Of a stretch of DNA of 64,000 bases, positions 42,206-51,766 are shown piece after piece (within the stretch, counting starts at the first letter, position 1; every line of letters starts with the position of its first letter). The stretch covers positions 54,616 to 118,615 of the forward strand of contig CAMYOD010000015.1 of the NCBI GenBank assembly GCA_947259975.1. Reading direction: 5' to 3'. The position numbers and the translations under genes were made by a program. The stretch comes from an uncultured Gammaproteobacteria bacterium (GTDB taxonomy: Bacteria > Pseudomonadota > Gammaproteobacteria > HyVt-429). A model generated the notes under the pieces. That model was given only the letters and a program-made list of their open reading frames with translations, had not been told where the DNA came from and searched no databases.

Positions 42206-43168
42206 CTAGGTTGTGGATTCTGATGGCGTGGTACCCAGCCGCGCCAGCGCGTTGTCGAAGCTGCTGTCATCGACCAGCGCCACCGTCTCCAGCGCCCGGT
42301 CGATGCGTTTATTCAGACCGGTGAGCACCTTGCCGGGGCCGCATTCTAGCATCACCTTGGCACCCGCCCGCGCCATGTTCTGCACGGTCTCGACCCAGCG
42401 CACCGGCGAATAGAGTTGCTCCTGCAGCGCTGTGCGAATCCGCTCCGGGTCATCGCTGCTGTCCGCGTGCACGTTCTGGAACACCGGCAGTGCGGGCGGT
42501 TGCAGGTCAACTTGTTCCAGATAGGTCGCGAGCTGCTCCGCCGCCGGGCGCATGAGACTGCAGTGGGAAGGAATGCTCACCGGTAGCGGCATGATCCGCT
42601 TCGCCCCCAGGGCCTTGGCGACCTCGGCGAGGCGCGTAATGGCGCTGGCCTGGCCCGCGACCACGACCTGGCCGGGGGCGTTGAAATTGACCGCCTCCAG
42701 CACCTCACCCGCCGCCGCCTCCGTGCAGGCCCGGCGCACGCTGTCATCGTCCAGACCGAGCACCGCGGCCATACCACCTTCGCCGGCGGGGACGGCCTGT
42801 TGCATCAAATCCGCGCGGCGCGCGACCAGAGTCAAGGCATCGGCGAACTGCAACACCCCGGCGCAGACCAGGGCCGTGTATTCGCCCAGGCTGTGACCCG
42901 CGGCATAGGCCGGCGGCGGTCCGCCGGCGGCCTGCCAGACACGCCAGACCGCGACGCCGGCGGCGAGCATGGCCGGCTGAGTATTGCGCGTAAGGTTCAG
43001 ATCTTCGGCCGGACCTTCGGTGACAAGTTGCCACAGGTCCTGCTGCAACACGTCACCGGCTTCGGCAAACGTCTGTTGGATCTCGCGATGACTCGCGGCG
43101 AGTTGGTCGAGCATGCCGATCGATTGTGAGCCCTGGCCGGGAAACAGAAATGCGAATTGAGGCGTCAT
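42206..43168 (-). CDS. fabD: malonyl-CoA-ACP transacylase
   Basis: Loads malonyl groups on ACP. 320 residues; FPGQGSQSIGM near the N terminus, GHSLGEYTAL with the catalytic serine, and a distal histidine in SIPSHCSLM. Between fabG (15 bases) and fabH in the standard order. Confidence 0.97.
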   Translation of the reverse strand: MTPQFAFLFPGQGSQSIGMLDQLAASHREIQQTFAEAGDVLQQDLWQLVTEGPAEDLNLTRNTQPAMLAAGVAVWRVWQAAGGPPPAYAAGHSLGEYTALVCAGVLQFADALTLVARRADLMQQAVPAGEGGMAAVLGLDDDSVRRACTEAAAGEVLEAVNFNAPGQVVVAGQASAITRLAEVAKALGAKRIMPLPVSIPSHCSLMRPAAEQLATYLEQVDLQPPALPVFQNVHADSSDDPERIRTALQEQLYSPVRWVETVQNMARAGAKVMLECGPGKVLTGLNKRIDRALETVALVDDSSFDNALARLGTTPSESTT

Positions 43169-43232
43169 TATTATGTTGTGAGAATGATTAGAGTGCGGTG
43201 CAAAATCTTGTCGGCCGCGCCCGCTGGCGCGT

Positions 43233-44201
43233 TTAAAACGTGAGCAGTACCGACCCCCAGGTGAACCCGCCGCCGAAGGCCTCCATCAGGACCGTGTCAC
43301 CGGGCTGCACGCGGCCATCACGCACCGCCTCGTCGAATGCCAGCGGGATGGATGCAGCCGAGGTGTTGCCGTGCCGATCCACGGTCACCACGACATGGTC
43401 CATGGAGATATCGAGCTTGCGCGCCGCGGCGGTGATGATGCGAATATTCGCCTGGTGTGGCACCAACCAGGTGATGTCGGATTTCTGCAGATTGTTGGCC
43501 TGTAATGTCTGGTCCACCAGCTGTCCGAGCGTATTCACCGCCACCCTGAAGACTTCATTGCCCTGCATCTCCATGAAGGCACCGCCTTGCAGAACGGTGT
43601 CGTAGCCCTGGGAAACGCCGGAACGAACCTGCAGCAATTCCTTGTACTTCCCGTCCGCATGCAAGTGCGACGAAATAATGCCGGGGGTGTCGGCGGCCTG
43701 GACGACAACGGCGCCGGCGCCATCGCCGAACAGCACGCAGGTCGAACGATCGGTCCAGTCGGTGATACGTGACAGCGTTTCCGCGCCGACCACGAGCACG
43801 GTGTTGGCGTTGCCGCTGCGGATGAAATTGTCCGCCGTCGCCAAGCCGTATACAAAGCCGGTGCACACCGCCTGCAGATCGAAGGCCGCGCAGCCGTGTA
43901 TATCGAGACGTTGTTGCAGCAGGCAGGCTGTGCTCGGAAACACCTGGTCCGGCGTGGTCGTGGCCACCAGGATCAGATCGATACTGTGTTTGTCGACGCC
44001 GGCCGCGTCGATGGCACGCTGCGCGGCGACGAGCGCCAGATCGCAGGTCAGTTCGTCGTCCGCGGCGATGTGCCGTTCGCGAATACCGGTGCGCGAGACG
44101 ATCCACTCGTCACTGGTTTCGACCATTTGTTCCAGGTCCGCATTGGTGAGCACCTTTTCCGGCAGGTAACTGCCGGTACCAATTATTCTTGAATATTTCA
44201 C
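43233..44201 (-). CDS. fabH: beta-ketoacyl-ACP synthase III
   Basis: Initiates fatty-acid synthesis from acetyl-CoA. 322 residues; catalytic cysteine in [13 protein letters not shown] (about residue 112), histidine in [11 protein letters not shown] and asparagine in [11 protein letters not shown]. Its start overlaps the plsX stop by 4 bases (ATGA). Confidence 0.97.
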   Translation of the reverse strand: MKYSRIIGTGSYLPEKVLTNADLEQMVETSDEWIVSRTGIRERHIAADDELTCDLALVAAQRAIDAAGVDKHSIDLILVATTTPDQVFPSTACLLQQRLDIHGCAAFDLQAVCTGFVYGLATADNFIRSGNANTVLVVGAETLSRITDWTDRSTCVLFGDGAGAVVVQAADTPGIISSHLHADGKYKELLQVRSGVSQGYDTVLQGGAFMEMQGNEVFRVAVNTLGQLVDQTLQANNLQKSDITWLVPHQANIRIITAAARKLDISMDHVVVTVDRHGNTSAASIPLAFDEAVRDGRVQPGDTVLMEAFGGGFTWGSVLLTF

Positions 44202-45217
44202 GATGTATGCTCAGCCAGGAGCGTGGCGACTTCGCGTTCTATACGCAAAGGCACCTTTTGTTCGACTTCGGTAACCGCTTCACGGATGGCGTACTGGAAG
44301 GCCAGCACATCGGCGCCGCCATGACTCTTGATGACCGTCCCCGCCAGGCCGATCAGGCTGGCGCCATTATAGCGGCGCGCATCGATGCGGCGGCGAAAGG
44401 CATTCATGACCGGTAGTGCGACGAGGGCCGCCAGACGCGTAAAAGGATTCCGCTCGAACTCCATCTTCATATTGTGTTTGATCATCTGCGCCACACCTTC
44501 CATGGTCTTGAGTGCGACATTGCCGACAAACCCGTCGCAGACCACCACATCCACGGTATCGGCGAAGATCTCGTTACCCTCTACATAGCCACAGTAATTG
44601 ATATTGGTGGCGCGCAGTAACTCCGCCGCGCGTTTGATTGTAGTGTTGCCCTTGATGTCCTCGACGCCGATATTCAGCAAGCCGACGCGCGGTTCCGGCT
44701 TCTGGTGGATGGCGCTGACCAGCACGGAACCCATGACACCGAACTGCTGCAGCAGTTCGGAAGAGCAGTCCACGTTCGCGCCCAGGTCAAGGATATGCAC
44801 ATGGCCGTTGAGTGTCGGCCAGGCGGTCACGATTGCGGGCCGGTCGACCCCCGGCAGGGTCTTGAGGACAAAGCGCGCGGTGGCCATGAGGGCGCCGGTG
44901 TTGCCGGCGCTCACGCAGGCATTCGCCGCACCTTGTTTGACCAGGTTGATGGCCACGCGCATGGAAGAATCCTTTTTATTGCGCAGGGCCTGCGCCGGCA
45001 GTTCGTCCATGGCCACGGTCTCCGCGGCATGCTGAATCCGCAGGCGATCGTGTTCCTGGCTGTTCTGTTTTGCGAGTGCCGCGGCGAGTTTGTCGCGTTG
45101 GCCGACCAGGATGAGCGCCAGATCCGGGATCTCATCCAATATTGCCACAGCGGCGGGCACGGTGACGGCGGGACCATGGTCGCCCCCCATCGCGTCAATG
45201 GCAACGGTGACGGCCAT
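44198..45217 (-). CDS. plsX: phosphate acyltransferase PlsX
   Basis: Converts acyl-ACP to acyl phosphate at the start of phospholipid synthesis, at the membrane surface. 339 residues; [17 protein letters not shown] at the N terminus, then [13 protein letters not shown] and [12 protein letters not shown]. Follows rpmF in the conserved rpmF-plsX-fabH order. Confidence 0.97.
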   Translation of the reverse strand: MAVTVAIDAMGGDHGPAVTVPAAVAILDEIPDLALILVGQRDKLAAALAKQNSQEHDRLRIQHAAETVAMDELPAQALRNKKDSSMRVAINLVKQGAANACVSAGNTGALMATARFVLKTLPGVDRPAIVTAWPTLNGHVHILDLGANVDCSSELLQQFGVMGSVLVSAIHQKPEPRVGLLNIGVEDIKGNTTIKRAAELLRATNINYCGYVEGNEIFADTVDVVVCDGFVGNVALKTMEGVAQMIKHNMKMEFERNPFTRLAALVALPVMNAFRRRIDARRYNGASLIGLAGTVIKSHGGADVLAFQYAIREAVTEVEQKVPLRIEREVATLLAEHTS

Positions 45218-45255
45218 GGCGTGGATTAGCTCCTGCGCGTGTTAGCTGGCACCAC

Positions 45256-45438
45256 TTACTCGCTGGTTTCGGTTTCCGTAACCTTGCGGCCACGGTAAAA
45301 ACCGTCCGGCGTGATATGATGACGGCGGTGTGTTTCACCGGTCGTCGGATCGATCGATAAGGTCGGTTGCTTTAAAGCATCATGCGAACGGCGCATACCG
45401 CGGCGCGAAGGGGTTACTTTACTTTTCTGTACAGCCAT
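45256..45438 (-). CDS. rpmF: 50S ribosomal protein L32
   Basis: 60-residue basic ribosomal protein [20 protein letters not shown]...; the usual C-terminal cysteines of zinc-binding L32 are absent, as in the cysteine-free form common in gammaproteobacteria. First gene of the operon; the ATG at 45438 lies about 100 bases after a strong promoter. yceD, normally just upstream, is missing. Confidence 0.97.
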   Translation of the reverse strand: MAVQKSKVTPSRRGMRRSHDALKQPTLSIDPTTGETHRRHHITPDGFYRGRKVTETETSE

Positions 45439-45546
45439 TGAATTCGCCTCTCTTCGTAACCGGTGCCCCTGTTCCACCCGCGGGTGGGCGGCGCCGACAG
45501 CCATGTCCGGCAAGGTTTTGGGGTCCGGATTAACGTAAACCCGCGG

Positions 45547-45575
45547 ATCATATAGATGGCGGCGAGGGCTGTCAA
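45547..45575 (-). promoter_or_regulatory. sigma70 promoter of the rpmF-plsX-fab operon
   Basis: Minus strand TTGACA (45570-45575), 17-base spacer and TATGAT (45547-45552), near-consensus. It implies a leader of about 100 bases before rpmF. Confidence 0.85.
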
Positions 45576-45717
45576 AGTGCTGCCGCGCGCAGCTGCGGCC
45601 CGGCTCGGCGCCTCGCCGGGGCCCCGGCGAGGCGTGAAATGTTCGGCTCATTCGCGTCGCGCCGGTCTGGGGCGTGAGAGGCGTCCAGAAACTCGGTCAC
45701 CGCCAGCGGCACTCAGC

Positions 45718-45747
45718 TTGACAGCGCCCCGGCGCATTTCGTACAAA
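45718..45747 (+). promoter_or_regulatory. candidate promoter for pycA-pycB
   Basis: TTGACA (45718-45723), 18-base spacer and TACAAA (45742-45747). It faces pycA and lies back-to-back with the rpmF promoter in a gap of about 395 bases (45439-45833) that holds no other gene. Confidence 0.55.
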
Positions 45748-45833
45748 CGTCAGGGCTTCAAAGCCCCGTGTGGCGAGGCGTCACCCCAATCACCGAAAAG
45801 CCCTCGATGGGCAGTTCTCACGGAGTCGTCTTT

Positions 45834-47252
45834 TTGATCAAAAAGATTCTGGTTGCCAACCGCGGAGAAGTCGCGGTACGCATCGTACGCGCCTGCGCCG
45901 AGCTGGGCATCAAGTCGGTGGCGATTTTTTCCGACGCCGACCGCAATGCTTTTCACGTCAAGAAGGCGGACGAAGCCTATAGCGTCGGCCCCGATCCGAT
46001 CGGTGGCTACCTGAACGTTCACCGTATCGTGAATCTGGCAGTCGCGGCGGGCTGCGATGCACTGCATCCCGGCTATGGGTTTCTGTCCGAGAACCCGCAG
46101 TTGGCGGACGTCTGCACGCGCCGCGGTATCACGTTTATCGGTCCGTCGGCAAAGACTATCCATGACATGGGCGACAAGACGGTCGCGCGTCAGACAATGA
46201 TTAATGCCGGGGTGCCGGTGACGCCGGGCAGTGATGGCAATCTGGAGAGCCTCGATGACGCGTTGCGTGTGGCCGGCGATATCGGCTACCCGGTCATGCT
46301 CAAGGCTACCTCAGGCGGTGGCGGTCGCGGCATCCGCCGTTGTGAGGATGAAGCCGAATTGCGGAGCAATTATGAACGTGTCGTCTCGGAGGCGACCAAG
46401 GCCTTCGGGCGTGCGGAAGTGTTTCTCGAAAAATGTATCGACAATCCGCGCCACATCGAAGTGCAGATCATCGGCGATAAAGACGGCCAGGTGGTACACC
46501 TGTTTGAGCGCGATTGCTCAATCCAGCGCCGTCATCAGAAACTCGTGGAGATTGCGCCGTCGCCGCAGCTTTCCGAGGCGCAGCGGGATTTTGTCTGTGG
46601 CATGGCGGTTAAGGCCGCCACCGCCGCCGGCTATGAAAACGCCGGCACGGTGGAGTTCCTTCTCGACCGCGACGGCAACTTTTATTTCATGGAAATGAAT
46701 ACCCGCCTGCAGGTCGAGCATACCGTGACCGAGCAGATTACCGGCATCGATATCGTGCAGGAGCAGATCGCCGTCGCCGACGGTAACCCCCTGTCCTTCA
46801 CGCAGGCGGACGTGCAGCGTCGCGGCTATGCCGTTCAGTTCCGCATCAACGCGGAAGATCCAAAAAACAACTTTCTGCCCAGTTTCGGACGGATTACCCG
46901 CTACTATACGCCGGGCGGACCCGGTGTACGGACCGATTCGGCCGTCTATACCGGGTACGAGTTCCCGCCGGATTATGATTCACTGTGCGCCAAGCTTACC
47001 GTGTGGGCGCTGACCTGGGAAAAGGTCATTCAGCGTGCCAAACGCGCGCTCGGGGATGTGAATGTCTACGGCGTGAAGACGACGATCCCTTATTATATGG
47101 AAATTCTGAAAACGCCGGAGTTTCGCGCCGGCACCTTCGATACCAGTTTCGTGGAAGAGCATCCGGAATTGATAAACTACTCTATTCGCCGCCCGCCGGC
47201 CGCCCTGGCGGCGGCGATCGCGGCGACCATCGCGGCGCACCATGGGCTGTAA
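45834..47252 (+). CDS. pycA: pyruvate carboxylase subunit A (biotin carboxylase)
   Basis: ATP-grasp biotin carboxylase subunit, 472 residues from the TTG at 45834 (GGAG site eight bases upstream) giving LIKKILVANRGEVAVRIV; an ATG at 45807 would add nine residues. Key features are HPGYGFLSENPQLAD, the ATP loop KATSGGGGRGIR, EVQIIGDKDG, and the catalytic EMNTRLQVEHTVTE. It could equally be AccC, but the following subunit has the pyruvate-carboxylase/oxaloacetate-decarboxylase alpha architecture, so a two-subunit pyruvate carboxylase is the better call. The enzyme replenishes oxaloacetate. Confidence 0.9.
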   Translation: MIKKILVANRGEVAVRIVRACAELGIKSVAIFSDADRNAFHVKKADEAYSVGPDPIGGYLNVHRIVNLAVAAGCDALHPGYGFLSENPQLADVCTRRGITFIGPSAKTIHDMGDKTVARQTMINAGVPVTPGSDGNLESLDDALRVAGDIGYPVMLKATSGGGGRGIRRCEDEAELRSNYERVVSEATKAFGRAEVFLEKCIDNPRHIEVQIIGDKDGQVVHLFERDCSIQRRHQKLVEIAPSPQLSEAQRDFVCGMAVKAATAAGYENAGTVEFLLDRDGNFYFMEMNTRLQVEHTVTEQITGIDIVQEQIAVADGNPLSFTQADVQRRGYAVQFRINAEDPKNNFLPSFGRITRYYTPGGPGVRTDSAVYTGYEFPPDYDSLCAKLTVWALTWEKVIQRAKRALGDVNVYGVKTTIPYYMEILKTPEFRAGTFDTSFVEEHPELINYSIRRPPAALAAAIAATIAAHHGL

Positions 47253-47293
47253 AGCGCCTGGCTCAGCTGTCTAGTTCAAATATCGCAAAAAGC

Positions 47294-49129
47294 ATGAAAT
47301 CGAAAAAGGTACATATTACGGAACTCGTTCTTCGGGATGCACACCAGTCGCTGCTTGCGACGCGCATGCGGACCGAGGATATGCTGCCGATTTGCGAGAA
47401 GCTGGATCAGGCCGGTTTCTGGTCGCTTGAGGTCTGGGGCGGCGCAACGTTCGATGCCTGTCTGCGCTTCCTCAAGGAAGATCCCTGGGAACGCCTGCGC
47501 CAGCTCAGGGCGGCGCTTCCGAATACCCCCATGCAGATGCTGCTGCGCGGACAGAATCTGCTCGGCTACCGGCACTATTCGGATGACGTGGTGCAGGCCT
47601 TCGTCGCCCGCGCCGCTGAAAGCGGCATCGACGTATTTCGTATCTTCGATGCCATGAACGATCTGCGTAATCTCGAGACTTCGGTGCGTGCGGTGATCGA
47701 TACCGGCAAGCATGCGCAGGGCGCAATCTGCTATACCACCAGTCCGGTGCACACCATCAAACATTTCGTGCAGCAGGCGAAGCAATTGGAGAAGATGGGC
47801 TGCCATAGTCTGTGCATCAAGGACATGGCCGGACTGATCACGCCGGCACGGGCGGAAGAGCTTTTCGCGGCCTTGTCCAGGGCGGTGAAACTACCGCTGC
47901 ACTTTCATTCCCACACCACTGTTGGCGTGGCGAACATCAGTATGTTCAAGGCGGTTGAAAACGGTGCGCGGCATGTGGATACCGCCATCAGCGCCCTGTC
48001 CTGGGGCACCAGCCACTCGCCCACTGAAAGCATGGTGGTCGCGTTTCGCGACACGCCCTACGACAGCGAGTTGAACCTCGAGCTGTTACAGGAAATCGGG
48101 TTCTACTTCCGCGAGGTACGCAAGAAGTACCACCAATTCGAAAGTGATTTCGCCGGTATCGATACACGGGTGCAGCTTAGCCAGGTACCGGGCGGCATGA
48201 TTTCGAACCTCTCCAACCAGCTGAAGGAACAAGACGCCTTGAATCGCATGGGCGAAGTGTTGGCGGAGATCCCCAAGGTGCGTGAAGATCTGGGCTACCC
48301 GCCGCTGGTCACCCCGACGTCACAAATCGTCGGCACCCAGGCGGTCCTGAATGTGTTGACCGGTAAACGCTACAAGAGCATCACGAATGAGGTGAAACTG
48401 TATTTGCAGGGTCGTTATGGCGAGGCGCCCGGCCCGATCAACGCTGCCGTGCGCAACATGGCCATTGGCGATGAAAAGGTCATCACCTGCCGGCCTGCCG
48501 ACGCGTTGTCACCGGAGATGGATCGCCTGCGTGCAGACGTCGGCGAACTGGCGCAGTCCGAGGATGACGTGCTGTCGTATGCGATGTTTCCGGAAATTGC
48601 GCGCAAGTTTCTCGAGGAACGCAAGGCCGGTACCCTCGAGCCGGAGGAACTGTTGCCGATTCCGGCGTCGCCGGCAGGCGCGACACCGCATCTGGCGCCG
48701 ACCGATTTCAATATCACCATGCATGGTGAGACCTACCACATCAAAGTCACGGGCGTCGGACATAAGAGCGAGGAGCATCGGCCGATTTATCTGACCGTCG
48801 ATGGGTTACCCGAGGAAGTTCTGGTCGAGACCCTGGTGGAGACGGTGCCGACGGAGGCAGGCGTGGTGGATACCCGCCGTGCCTCGAAGGGTTCGAAGCG
48901 ACCCAAGGCAAGCAAGGAAGGCGATGTAACCACGTCCATGCCCGGCACCATTGTCGATGTCATGGTCGAACCCGGTGACAGCGTCAACGCCGGCGATACG
49001 GTATTGGTGATCGAGGCGATGAAAATGGAAAACGAGGTTCCCGCCCCCGTTGCTGGCACTGTGAAGGAGGTGTTGGTCACCAAGGGTGATCGCGTGAACC
49101 CGGACGAAACCCTGGTCGAGATCGAATAA
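47294..49129 (+). CDS. pycB: pyruvate carboxylase subunit B (carboxyltransferase and biotin carrier)
   Basis: 611 residues: the DRE-TIM carboxyltransferase domain with TELVLRDAHQSLLATRMRT, LEVWGGATFDACLRFL, CIKDMAGL and HFHSHTTVGVA metal site; a PYC-OADA segment; and a C-terminal biotinyl domain with EAMKMEN (biotin lysine near 571). It has no membrane partner genes (oadB/oadG), so carboxylase rather than a sodium-pumping decarboxylase is likely. 41 bases after pycA. Biotin-protein ligase is not in the window. Confidence 0.92.
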   Translation: MKSKKVHITELVLRDAHQSLLATRMRTEDMLPICEKLDQAGFWSLEVWGGATFDACLRFLKEDPWERLRQLRAALPNTPMQMLLRGQNLLGYRHYSDDVVQAFVARAAESGIDVFRIFDAMNDLRNLETSVRAVIDTGKHAQGAICYTTSPVHTIKHFVQQAKQLEKMGCHSLCIKDMAGLITPARAEELFAALSRAVKLPLHFHSHTTVGVANISMFKAVENGARHVDTAISALSWGTSHSPTESMVVAFRDTPYDSELNLELLQEIGFYFREVRKKYHQFESDFAGIDTRVQLSQVPGGMISNLSNQLKEQDALNRMGEVLAEIPKVREDLGYPPLVTPTSQIVGTQAVLNVLTGKRYKSITNEVKLYLQGRYGEAPGPINAAVRNMAIGDEKVITCRPADALSPEMDRLRADVGELAQSEDDVLSYAMFPEIARKFLEERKAGTLEPEELLPIPASPAGATPHLAPTDFNITMHGETYHIKVTGVGHKSEEHRPIYLTVDGLPEEVLVETLVETVPTEAGVVDTRRASKGSKRPKASKEGDVTTSMPGTIVDVMVEPGDSVNAGDTVLVIEAMKMENEVPAPVAGTVKEVLVTKGDRVNPDETLVEIE

Positions 49130-49155
49130 GGCGATAACGTCTGTACGCGTTTTAA

Positions 49156-49746
49156 GTGATAGCACACGCGCCGAAACTCATTCTTGCGTCCACGTCGCCG
49201 TTTCGTCGTGCCCTGCTCGAGCGTCTGCAGATCCCTTTTGAGGTGGTCGCCCCCGATGTCGACGAAACGCCCGCCGCGAACGAGTCCCCCCAGGAGTTAG
49301 TCGCGCGTCTCGCGGTGGCCAAAGCGCAGGCGGGCGCCAATGGCCGCCACGGTTGTCTGGTCATCGGTTCCGACCAGGTCGCGGTGCACGACGGCGAGAT
49401 CGTCGGCAAACCGGGGGATCACGCGACCGCCGTCGCGCAGCTGAAGACGGCGTCCGGCAAACAAATCACCCTGTATACCGGGCTTGCGCTCGTGAACACG
49501 GAAACCGGTAATACACAATGTGAAGTCATACCCTATCGGGTGATGTTTCGAACGCTTACGGAGGCGCAGATCGAACGCTACCTGCGCAAAGAACAGCCCT
49601 ACGGTTGCGCCGGCAGTGTGCGTTCGGAAGGCCTCGGCATCGCCTTGCTGGATCGCTTCGAGGGTGACGATCCGAATACGCTGATCGGATTACCGCTGAT
49701 CCGCTTGGTGCGGATGCTGGAAAACGAAGGTGTGCAGGTAATCTGA
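49156..49746 (+). CDS. Maf-family nucleotide pyrophosphatase (YceF-type)
   Basis: 196 residues beginning with GTG at 49156. Maf signature [17 protein letters not shown], the [18 protein letters not shown] active region and the YceF-like ending [29 protein letters not shown]. YceF of E. coli hydrolyses m7GTP. In Pseudomonas this gene sits near rpmF; here it is on the plus strand after pycB and separated from rpmF by pycAB. Confidence 0.9.
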   Translation: MIAHAPKLILASTSPFRRALLERLQIPFEVVAPDVDETPAANESPQELVARLAVAKAQAGANGRHGCLVIGSDQVAVHDGEIVGKPGDHATAVAQLKTASGKQITLYTGLALVNTETGNTQCEVIPYRVMFRTLTEAQIERYLRKEQPYGCAGSVRSEGLGIALLDRFEGDDPNTLIGLPLIRLVRMLENEGVQVI

Positions 49747-49759
49747 CCGGTAAGGCGTA

Positions 49760-50728
49760 TCAGCGCAGCGGCGATGCCTGGGTGCCGAAGTTCAGTTGCA
49801 GGGCCTTGGCCAGCGCCATGCCGAAGCGGTCCACGAAGCGATCGAGAATATCGCGCTTGGGCGTGTAGTCGATAATTTCCTCGGCCTCGAAAATTTCGCG
49901 CGCGACAAAACTGGAGCTGCCCAATTCGTCCACCAGCCCCAGTTCCTTCGCCTGTTCACCGGTCCAGAACAGGCCGCTGAATATGTCAGGCTCATCGCTC
50001 AAGCGGTCGCCCCGCCCTTCCTGCACCCTGGATATGAATTGTTCGTGAATCTGGTCCAGCATATCCTGCGCGTGACCCCGTGCCTGCGGTGACATTGGTG
50101 AGAAGGGATCGAGTATGCCTTTATGCTCGCCGGCGACGAGCAAGCGACGTTCGATGCCGAGTTTCTTGATGGCGTCGACGAAACCGAAGTTGTCCATCAA
50201 CACGCCGATCGAGCCGACGATACTGGCCTTGTCGGCATAGATCTTTTCCGCCGCCGCCGCGGCGTAATAACAACCGGACGCGCAGATGTCGCTGATCACC
50301 GCGTAGACCGGCAGGTCCGGCCGGTCGCCACGCAGGCGCATGATCTCATCGTTGATGTAACCGGATTGCACCGGACTGCCGCCGGGACTGTTCATGCGCA
50401 GAATCAAACCGCGGGCATTTTTTTCCTCGAACGCGGAGCGCAGGCCGCTGATGACGGTATCCGCCGTTACCTCGTTGCCGGGACCAATGACGCCGTCGAT
50501 CTCGACCAGTGCCGTGTGCTTACCGGTGATGGGCGTCACCTTGCCGGCCTGGTAGGCGATGAACACGGCCACCAGATAGAGCAGAATGAGGAACTTGAAG
50601 ACCATGCCCCAACGCCGCGCGCGCCGCTTTTCCTTGAGGTGTTCGAGCGCCAGGCGCTCGAGCAGCTGACGTTCCCAGTTCGCCGATTGGGCGCCCGGGG
50701 TTGGTGCGGGGATGTCGGTTTCAGCCAT
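49760..50728 (-). CDS. sppA: signal peptide peptidase SppA (S49)
   Basis: 322 residues with one membrane helix (about 45-65) and the short SppA fold, a Ser-Lys peptidase: ISDICASGCYYAAAAAEKIYADKASIVGSIGV contains the Ser nucleophile and lysine region, and RMNSPGGSPVQS precedes it. Degrades leftover signal peptides in the membrane. Its start overlaps the Rieske gene stop by 8 bases. Confidence 0.93.
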   Translation of the reverse strand: MAETDIPAPTPGAQSANWERQLLERLALEHLKEKRRARRWGMVFKFLILLYLVAVFIAYQAGKVTPITGKHTALVEIDGVIGPGNEVTADTVISGLRSAFEEKNARGLILRMNSPGGSPVQSGYINDEIMRLRGDRPDLPVYAVISDICASGCYYAAAAAEKIYADKASIVGSIGVLMDNFGFVDAIKKLGIERRLLVAGEHKGILDPFSPMSPQARGHAQDMLDQIHEQFISRVQEGRGDRLSDEPDIFSGLFWTGEQAKELGLVDELGSSSFVAREIFEAEEIIDYTPKRDILDRFVDRFGMALAKALQLNFGTQASPLR

Positions 50729-51128
50729 GGTGTCCTTCCCGTTCGTCGGTCGTTGGTGCTAATTGTACGCGATCTTGGCCCGCAAGATGGACTTCGCCGT
50801 CGATCTCGACGACTGCCAGTGGCTGCAGCCCCCGCCCATTGCATGGGCCGGCAACACAATGACCCGATACCGGATCGTACCGCGCGCCATGGGTGGCGCA
50901 GATCAGGTGCCGGCGTTCCACATCAAAAAATACACCCGGGTTCCAGTCGAGTTCAACGTCTTTGTGCGCACAGCGATTCAGGAAGGCATGCACTCTACCT
51001 TCATATCTGATGATAAAGGCGGGTTGCACGCTATCGTCGATGACGATAGCGAAGCGAATGCCCTCACCGCGCTCTCGCAGAATGTTACTGGCACAGATGC
51101 GCCGGCCCGGGGCGCCTAACGCAGCCAT
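50721..51128 (-). CDS. stand-alone Rieske [2Fe-2S] protein
   Basis: 135 residues. Cluster ligands CAH (Cys53, His55) and CATH (Cys77, His80), with 21 residues between, and the closing GRGLQPLAVVEIDGEV. No oxygenase or membrane domain, so it is a small soluble ferredoxin-like electron carrier. It overlaps the HAD gene by 13 bases and sppA by 8, so it is tightly coupled in the operon. No oxygenase partner is nearby. In some gammaproteobacteria a Rieske ORF occurs next to sppA. Confidence 0.88.
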   Translation of the reverse strand: MAALGAPGRRICASNILRERGEGIRFAIVIDDSVQPAFIIRYEGRVHAFLNRCAHKDVELDWNPGVFFDVERRHLICATHGARYDPVSGHCVAGPCNGRGLQPLAVVEIDGEVHLAGQDRVQLAPTTDEREGHHG

Positions 51129-51766
51129 GCGCAGACCTGGTTGAACGAGTCGAGACAGGCCAAGGGCCCTTCCTGCAGCAGTCGTCCCTTCTCGTGCGCC
51201 CCATAACTCACCGCCAGCGAGTCGACACCGGCCGCGTTCGCCATGCGTAAATCGTAGGTCGTATCACCGACCATCACCGCATCGGCGGGATCGATATCCG
51301 TGGCGGCGAGAATGTCGTGCAGCATGCGCGGATCGGGTTTTGATCCGGCCTCGTCGGCGCAACGGGTGGCGGCAAACAGATGACCAAGCGCCGAACTGTG
51401 TAAGACGCGGTCGAGACCGCGTCGCGCCTTGCCGGTCGCCACCGCCAACGTCAGACTGTTGTCCGCCAGGGTCTGCAATCCATCCCGTACCCCGGGAAAC
51501 AATTCCATCGCCGTGTCGTCCAGGTGGACAAAATGTTCCCGGTACCGCTCCAGCAATTGCGTCTCCTGCTCCGGGCGCCCGTTCGGAAACAGGATACTCA
51601 TGGCTTCGCGCAACCCGAGCCCGATGATATTGCGTACCGCTTCATCGCCCGGATACGGAATCCCGACGTCGGCGGCGGATTTCTCGAAACAGCGACAAAT
51701 CTTCGTTTCCGAATCCATCAGGGTGCCGTCCCAATCGAATATCACGAGTCTGTAGGGGCTATTCAT
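51116..51766 (-). CDS. HAD-superfamily phosphatase (Gph-like)
   Basis: 216 residues, HAD type IA. DWDGTLMDSE at the N terminus (nucleophile and acid), LAVATGKARRGL motif II, DAVMVGDTTYDLRMANAAG motif IV. Phosphoglycolate phosphatase or a pyrophosphatase is plausible; specificity cannot be read from sequence. In Pseudomonas the same position between rluC and sppA is occupied by a gph-like gene. Confidence 0.9.
   Translation of the reverse strand: MNSPYRLVIFDWDGTLMDSETKICRCFEKSAADVGIPYPGDEAVRNIIGLGLREAMSILFPNGRPEQETQLLERYREHFVHLDDTAMELFPGVRDGLQTLADNSLTLAVATGKARRGLDRVLHSSALGHLFAATRCADEAGSKPDPRMLHDILAATDIDPADAVMVGDTTYDLRMANAAGVDSLAVSYGAHEKGRLLQEGPLACLDSFNQVCAWLR

Noticed and set aside
45556..45837. 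93-codon plus-strand frame in the rpmF-pycA gap, considered as a relic of yceD
   Set aside because: Translation is Arg/Ala-rich with no YceD features and lies on the wrong strand.
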